Source: Methylobacterium sp. R2-1
GTDB lineage: Bacteria; Pseudomonadota; Alphaproteobacteria; Rhizobiales; Beijerinckiaceae
DNA: 64,000 nt
Direction of reading: 5' to 3'
Assembly: GCF_014191355.1 (NCBI RefSeq)
Contig: NZ_JACHWM010000021.1
Coordinates: 20,219 to 84,218 of the forward strand
In this document: piece by piece, positions 60,501-64,000 of the stretch
Layout of the letters: each line of letters starts with the position of its first letter
How positions within the stretch are numbered: the first letter of the stretch is position 1
Notes under the pieces: generated by a model
The model's database searches: none
Seen by the model: only the letters and a program-made list of their open reading frames with translations
Told to the model about the DNA's origin: nothing
Made by a program: the position numbers and the translations under genes

Positions 60501-60843
60501 CATTGCCAGTTGCGATCCCGAGTGGTCCCGAAGAACTGGTCGTGTTGCCGGTTGTACCGATATTGATCGTCGACGGCGCACCGTCCCTGAAGATGATGGC
60601 GGATTCGATCCCGCCATCGACGACGGCATCGGTCGTTCCCGTCGGTGCGACGTTCACGTTGACCCGATCAGTCAAGCCCTGATGCACGAACCCGATGGTG
60701 CCGAGGGTGCCGTTATAGGTTCCCGAGCCGCAATTCACGGTCGAGCCCGGTGTTGGGTTCGTCGGCGCACACTGCGCGGCTGCCTCGGACAGGCCGCATG
60801 GTATCAGTGCAGTCGTCGCCAGCAGAAAATTAGCAAAACGCAT
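57559..60843 (-). CDS. Autotransporter (type Va) with a long Pro-Thr linker
   Basis: This 1094-residue protein has a signal peptide (RFANFLLATTALIPCGLSEA), a beta-helical passenger of about 600 residues with repeated autotransporter strand motifs (TYTGGTTILEGGLGI; LSQGMTGPGAFTKLGTGTLR; AYLGTTTVAAGTL), a roughly 100-residue (Pro-Thr)n linker and a C-terminal beta-barrel domain (GTGFWGRFFGQSSD; GLDLFSYEAFSGFGSLGVFA; YLLANLWHNF) ending in aromatic RVTW. The barrel inserts in the outer membrane and displays the passenger. ATG 60843 is preceded by GGGAATACG. Role (adhesion, biofilm) is not evident. Confidence 0.92.
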   Translation of the reverse strand: MRFANFLLATTALIPCGLSEAAAQCAPTNPTPGSTVNCGSGTYNGTLGTIGFVHQGLTDRVNVNVAPTGTTDAVVDGGIESAIIFRDGAPSTINIGTTGNTTSSSGPLGIATGNVLNRIIDPGNNTIQVRNNYTINVWANGRVIQLGNESRAEAINALGTNNTITNYGVIESANGGGSAIWFQDDITGGVNTIDNHGTLSVGVNTGRSVIGSSSQEAGAGDVLFINQTGATVFGDISFASGNDTLQFFPNSTVTGNINGGGGTNALELNGVAGSFDTLPGALTNFTTLTKLGEGQWNITGTLIGFTAVTVEDGVLGLTGDNTGYTGTVLVEPSGILEARAQSLPTSSPNLNNVTNNGIVRFAQPDNGTYVGQITGSGSVEKTGAGVTTLAPEAAIGNTYTGGTTILEGGLGIARDAALGDAAGPLTMNGGFLQLNADLDLAPTRAVTLGPLGGAIDTQAFTSTLSQGMTGPGAFTKLGTGTLRLAGANAYLGTTTVAAGTLQALASDTFSPNSSHVVEASGVLDLNGFNQTIPGLTNAGLVSTNGPTASTILTVAGPYIGQGGTLQLNTFLAGDNSPSDRLVINGGSATGSTGLRIVNTGGTGALTVNNGILVVEAVNSGTTSTGAFALSAPVAAGPYNYILARGGNTTEVADNWYLRNTAQPTPTPTPTPTPTPTPTPTPTPTPTPTPTPTPTPTPTPTPTPTPTPTPTPTPTPTPTPTPTPTPTPTPTPTPTPTPTPTPTPTPTPTPTPTPTPTPTPTPTPTPTPTPTPTPQPDPTPLYRAEVATYKALLGTEFMVGRAMIGTFHQRRGDQYLQLGPGAGTGFWGRFFGQSSDRRWRGAVAPEFDGNILGFQAGLDLFSYEAFSGFGSLGVFAAYGKGDGDVRGFADAIQRSRVGRLNLENIGYGATWTHVGPTGWYLDSLVMGQHLSGTATSLRSYGIKADGTGFALSVEGGYPLPLYPGVVIEPQGQFIWQRLDFDARRDAYSRLDFGSPGLATGRLGVRVQGALLSQEIEWRPYLLANLWHNFREVSTVRFENIPIATRLGGTSIEVGGGLVARFNANVGFFVQASYAEGTAGSYEKTVQGEIGLRVTW
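58540..58861 (-). repeat. Hexanucleotide-type tandem repeat encoding (Pro-Thr)n
   Basis: About 320 bases of near-perfect GGNGTN six-base units (plus strand), with 12- and 18-base higher-order phrasing (GTGGGAGTAGGCGTCGGC), encode about 52 Pro-Thr pairs in the autotransporter. Units vary mainly at third codon positions. Length changes in multiples of six would keep the frame. Confidence 0.9.
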
Positions 60844-61728
60844 CGTATTCCCGCGCCCCATCTCGATGTTTTCTCATGGGCACATGGCGACACAAAGCTG
60901 TCAACCGGCGGCGTGGCCGCGAAAAGCTGCAAACATTCGATAGTTTTCTTGTTATACTCAGTTTTATCGTTGGATAGTGCGGGTATTATTCTGAAATCTG
61001 GTCGCCCGGATCTGAGTATGAGAGCAATGCTCTCGGCGGCGCCTCCGGTCTAACCAATCCGTTTCGCTCGCCTTTGAGTTGCGGCAATCGCGGTTTGGTT
61101 GTCGTAAGTCTCTTTTGTACCGCTGCGCCGAGATAAGAAATTAGAAGAAGGCTTCTCAGGACCGAAGCATGCATTCGAGGCTGGGGAACAAGCTGATCGT
61201 CGATTGAAAGTCCTATTCCGAAACGAGCGGCTCAACTCGGTGCAACAAACCAAGGGTTGCTTGTCCTCTGGTTGTGATGGGCGCCGCACACTTCTTCTGC
61301 TTGCTTTCTGTGGCCTGCAACTTATGCGAGCTATCGTTGCAACTTCGCCTAAGGCTGGATTGAAGTGTTGTACGGTGGTGACACCCGCCCGAGATCCGCG
61401 TCCGTCACTCGGTCGAGGCTCCGGTTCCCGCCGGCTGGAGCCGCATCGAACCAAGACGCGCCGGCCGCACGCGCATGGGGCGAACGCAGCGGCCGGCGCG
61501 CTCGCGGTCGGGAGCCGGGAAGGCCCGACCGCCGCGATCCATGATTGCCGCTGTCAACGCTCGAACCGTCCGAGGCCCCCAGTGCAACCCGCGAGGGGAT
61601 GGAGAGGATGGAGAGGGTCCGCTTGGGATGCCGCGCCCGCGCATTCCGTCGCTGTCGACCGGAACACCGGCCGTCGCTGCCGTCTTGCTCCCCGGGATGG
61701 GTATTCCACCCGGTCAAGGGCAGGCACA
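60844..61728. other. Long upstream region of the autotransporter
   Basis: 885 bases without a supported gene. The left 400 bases are AT-richer and should contain the autotransporter promoter. A GC-rich frame (61404-61700) has arginine-heavy shadow composition. Confidence 0.35.
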
Positions 61729-62217
61729 ATGCGAAAGTATGGCAGCGCGTTCGGGATCGGGTTCGTGGCGGGACTCCGCACGATGTCGGCCTGCGCCGCG
61801 TTGAGCTGGGCCGCCGCGCGCGGGCGGACCCGAAGCGCTGCGATCCCGTCCGGTCCCGTCGCCCGCACCGTCGCCACGACGGCGGCGCTGGCCGAGATGG
61901 CCGGAGACAAGATGCCGTTCGCCCCCGATCGGCGCATTCCGCCCTCCTTCGCGGCCCGGCTCGTGATCGGCGCCGTCGGCGGCTGGATGTTTGCTGGGCG
62001 TCGAGCTTCGCCCGAGGCCGGTGCCCTGGCCGGCGTCGCGGGCGCCGTCGCCGGCACGCTGCTCGGCCGTTTTGCGCGGGGGGGCGGCCTGGGCGCGCCG
62101 TTCGGCCTCGCGCGGGGACTCGCCGAGGATGCGGCCGCCGCCAGTCTCGCCGCGGCTCTGGTCGCTTCCGCGGAACGGCAGCAGCGGGTCAGGCCGGCGC
62201 CCCCTCATTCTCTTTGA
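61729..62217 (+). CDS. DUF4126-family membrane protein
   Basis: This 162-residue protein reads YGSAFGIGFVAGLRTMSACA, then AALAEMAGDKMPFAPDRRIP, ARLVIGAVGGWMFAGRR, ALAGVAGAVAGTLLG, the DUF4126 pattern of four to five short membrane segments with GLRT and DK-P motifs. It resides in the inner membrane. Function unknown. ATG 61729 is the first codon giving the family N-terminus. Followed 78 bases later by an esterase gene in the same direction. Confidence 0.75.
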   Translation: MRKYGSAFGIGFVAGLRTMSACAALSWAAARGRTRSAAIPSGPVARTVATTAALAEMAGDKMPFAPDRRIPPSFAARLVIGAVGGWMFAGRRASPEAGALAGVAGAVAGTLLGRFARGGGLGAPFGLARGLAEDAAAASLAAALVASAERQQRVRPAPPHSL

Positions 62218-62295
62218 GACCGAGCGACCGACACATCTTGTTCGCCACGGCCGAGGGCCGGTTCCCGATGCCAGTCTCCGTCCCGAGCGTGTGCC

Positions 62296-63213
62296 ATGAC
62301 CAGCCTCGCCGCCAAGACCAGCCTCGCCGCCAAGACTCTCGCCGCGCTTCTACGGCTATCGAACCGCCGGAAATTCTTCGCCAGTTCGGCTCTCGATCCC
62401 GAGCGGGTCGTGTCCGAGCGCGGCCGGGAGGCGCGGCCCACCCGCACCATGCGCCGGCGCCTGACAGTGGCGTGGTCCCTGCGCGACGGCTGCGAGATCT
62501 ACACCGTCGCACCCCGCGGGCACCCACCCGGACCGACTGTGCTCTACCTGCATGGGGGCGCTTACATCCATCCGGCCTCGGTGCATCACTGGCGCTTCAT
62601 CGCGGAGATGGTCGAGCGGTGCGAGGCCACCTTCGTGGTGCCGTTCTATCCCCTGGCACCCGGCTACGACTGCCTGAGCGTGAACCGCTTCGTCCTCACC
62701 CTCTACCGGGACCTGCTGGAGCGGCATGATCCGTCGGCGCTGTTCGTGATGGGCGACTCCGCCGGCGGCGGGCTTGCGCTCTCGCTCGCCATACAGGCTG
62801 CGTCCGAAGGACTGCCCCGCGCGGCGGGATTGGTGCTGCTTTCGCCCTGGCTCGATGTGAGCACCTCCGATCCGGCCCAGGCCGAGATCGAGCGCAGGGA
62901 CGTGATGCTGATGCGGGCCGGTGTTCGGACGGCGGGCCGCTGGTACGCGGGTCGCCTGCCGACGGACGATCCGCGGGTCAGCCCGCTCTTCGGCGACCTC
63001 GCTGGCCTGCCGCCGATCCTGATGCTCTGCGGGACGCACGACATCCTGGTCACGGATGCCCGCCGCCTCGCCGAACGGGCGCGCCGGGAGAGCGTGCCGC
63101 TCACCTACGAGGAGGCGGAGGGCCTGATGCACGTCTTCGCTATCATGCCGCTGCCGGAGGGGCGGGCCGCCCAGGCGCGGATCGCCCGCTTCATTCGTGA
63201 CGTGCGTGCGTGA
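62296..63213 (+). CDS. HSL-type alpha/beta-hydrolase (esterase)
   Basis: This 305-residue protein is of the hormone-sensitive-lipase family: oxyanion HGGAYIHP near residue 85, nucleophile GDSAGGGLALS near 155, acid in CGTHDIL and histidine in GLMHVFAIM. It hydrolyses short- to medium-chain esters in the cytoplasm. An 18-base direct repeat (62299-62316 and 62317-62334) duplicates TSLAAK at the N-terminus. Convergent with the cupin gene, four bases apart. Substrate unknown. Confidence 0.88.
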   Translation: MTSLAAKTSLAAKTLAALLRLSNRRKFFASSALDPERVVSERGREARPTRTMRRRLTVAWSLRDGCEIYTVAPRGHPPGPTVLYLHGGAYIHPASVHHWRFIAEMVERCEATFVVPFYPLAPGYDCLSVNRFVLTLYRDLLERHDPSALFVMGDSAGGGLALSLAIQAASEGLPRAAGLVLLSPWLDVSTSDPAQAEIERRDVMLMRAGVRTAGRWYAGRLPTDDPRVSPLFGDLAGLPPILMLCGTHDILVTDARRLAERARRESVPLTYEEAEGLMHVFAIMPLPEGRAAQARIARFIRDVRA

Positions 63214-63217
63214 CGCT

Positions 63218-63739
63218 TCACGGCTGCTTGTGGATCGGATCGACCCAGTAGACGGTCTCAGGCCGTTCGGCGGCCTCCACGTCGGGCAAGTTGACCACCA
63301 CCGCCTCGTTGTCGGAGCGCACCAGCACGCAGTGCAGGGGCTCGTCGGTCGAGGCGTTGATCTCCTGATGCGGAACGTAGGGCGGTACGAAGATGAAGTC
63401 GCCGGGGCCGGCTTCCGCCACGTATTCAAGGCGCTCGCCCCAGCGCATCCGGGCGCGGCCCGAGACGATGTAGATTACGCTCTCCAGTGCGCCGTGGTGG
63501 TGCACGCCGGTCTTGGCATCCGGCTCGATCGCCACCGTGCCGGCCCAGATCTTCTGGGCTCCGACGCGGGCGGCGTTGACCGCTGCCTGACGGAACATGC
63601 CCGGCGTCTGGGCGGTGTTGGGGTCGAGCCGATCGCCGGGGATCACCCGCACGCCGTCATGTTTCCAGCGCCCGGCCGTGGCCTCTTCGTGGTGGTGAGG
63701 CGCGTGGTCGTGGGTGTGGTCGTCGCCGATGTCGTGCAT
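63218..63739 (-). CDS. Cupin-domain protein with His-rich N-terminus
   Basis: This 173-residue protein begins with a His-rich segment (DDHTHDHAPHHHEE) and then has a single cupin: IWAGTVAIEPDAKTGVHHHG, ALESVIYIVSGRARMRWG, GPGDFIFVPPYVPHQEINAS. The first cupin motif (HHHG...E) and second (PPYVPHQE) supply a metal site. Family members act as dioxygenases, isomerases or binding proteins; the substrate is unknown. The His tail suggests metal loading. Confidence 0.82.
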   Translation of the reverse strand: MHDIGDDHTHDHAPHHHEEATAGRWKHDGVRVIPGDRLDPNTAQTPGMFRQAAVNAARVGAQKIWAGTVAIEPDAKTGVHHHGALESVIYIVSGRARMRWGERLEYVAEAGPGDFIFVPPYVPHQEINASTDEPLHCVLVRSDNEAVVVNLPDVEAAERPETVYWVDPIHKQP

Positions 63740-63814
63740 GTCAGTCGGACTCCGCGGGTGCGATCATCGCATGGCGGCGCGAGGATCTGAAAATCCGGGA
63801 TCGACGATCGCACG

Positions 63815-63841
63815 AAAAAAGGGCCGGCATGGCGCCGGCCC
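63815..63841 (-). terminator. Rho-independent terminator of tuf
   Basis: Minus strand: perfect eight-base-pair stem GGGCCGGC / GCCGGCCC (63841-63834 and 63828-63821), five-base loop, then six T residues (63820-63815). It lies about 60 bases after the tuf stop codon. Confidence 0.9.
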
Positions 63842-63903
63842 TTCGTTTCGTTCACTCGATACAGGCGCACGAGCCGAGCCCGTGCGCCAGGTCTCGAATG
63901 AGA

Positions 63904-64000
<97 letters not shown>

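Overview
The window is GC-rich alphaproteobacterial DNA. Its gene content (NepR-like anti-sigma factor, DUF1476, YsnF/DUF2382 stress proteins, many very small conserved proteins, an SSS/LeuT-like protein, a tuf gene at the right edge) suggests a Methylobacterium/Methylorubrum-type chromosome. That assignment is inference from gene style; there is no rRNA or other marker here to settle it.

Region 1 (about 0.3-17.1 kb) is a compact C2-sulfonate catabolic island. A leftward operon encodes a two-subunit NDP-forming acyl-CoA ligase of the SucCD type, a CoA-acylating aldehyde dehydrogenase of the SauS type and an MFS anion carrier. A divergent LysR regulator follows. Then come a GMC alcohol dehydrogenase coupled to an MHS-family carrier, a YeiH-type exporter, a Tat-exported SorA-like sulfite dehydrogenase with a small cytochrome c, sulfoacetaldehyde acetyltransferase (Xsc, leftward), an IclR regulator and acetate kinase. 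Read together: sulfoacetate -> sulfoacetyl-CoA -> sulfoacetaldehyde, and probably isethionate -> sulfoacetaldehyde; Xsc splits this to acetyl phosphate and sulfite; AckA recovers ATP; sulfite is oxidised in the periplasm by SorA/cytochrome c. A frameshifted cytochrome remnant sits beside sorAB.

Region 2 (about 17-53 kb) is an accessory belt of small stress-type genes, regulators and decayed mobile DNA: an integrase C-terminal remnant at 17.2 kb and an N-terminal remnant at 29.0 kb, a serine-recombinase remnant (43.7 kb), an IS3 remnant (48.4 kb), a broken SRAP gene (46.1 kb) with an intact copy at 50.6 kb, and a frameshifted H-NOX gene (37.0 kb) next to a membrane diguanylate cyclase. Intact larger genes are a GGDEF-EAL protein, a 12-TM transporter-like protein fused to a hot-dog thioesterase domain, a pair of overlapping YsnF genes behind a consensus EcfG-type promoter (GGAAC-N17-CGTT), an orphan NepR-like protein, a DUF1476 paralogue, an alpha/beta hydrolase and an acyltransferase-3 membrane protein.

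Region 3 (about 53-64 kb) looks more like stable chromosome: a secreted alpha/beta-hydrolase-domain protein, a DUF6065 protein, a 1094-residue autotransporter with a roughly 100-residue Pro-Thr linker, a DUF4126 membrane protein, an HSL-type esterase, a cupin protein, and the 3' end of tuf (EF-Tu) with its terminator.

Start codons were chosen from ribosome-binding sites and overlaps; all functions are from motif recognition by eye, without database searches.
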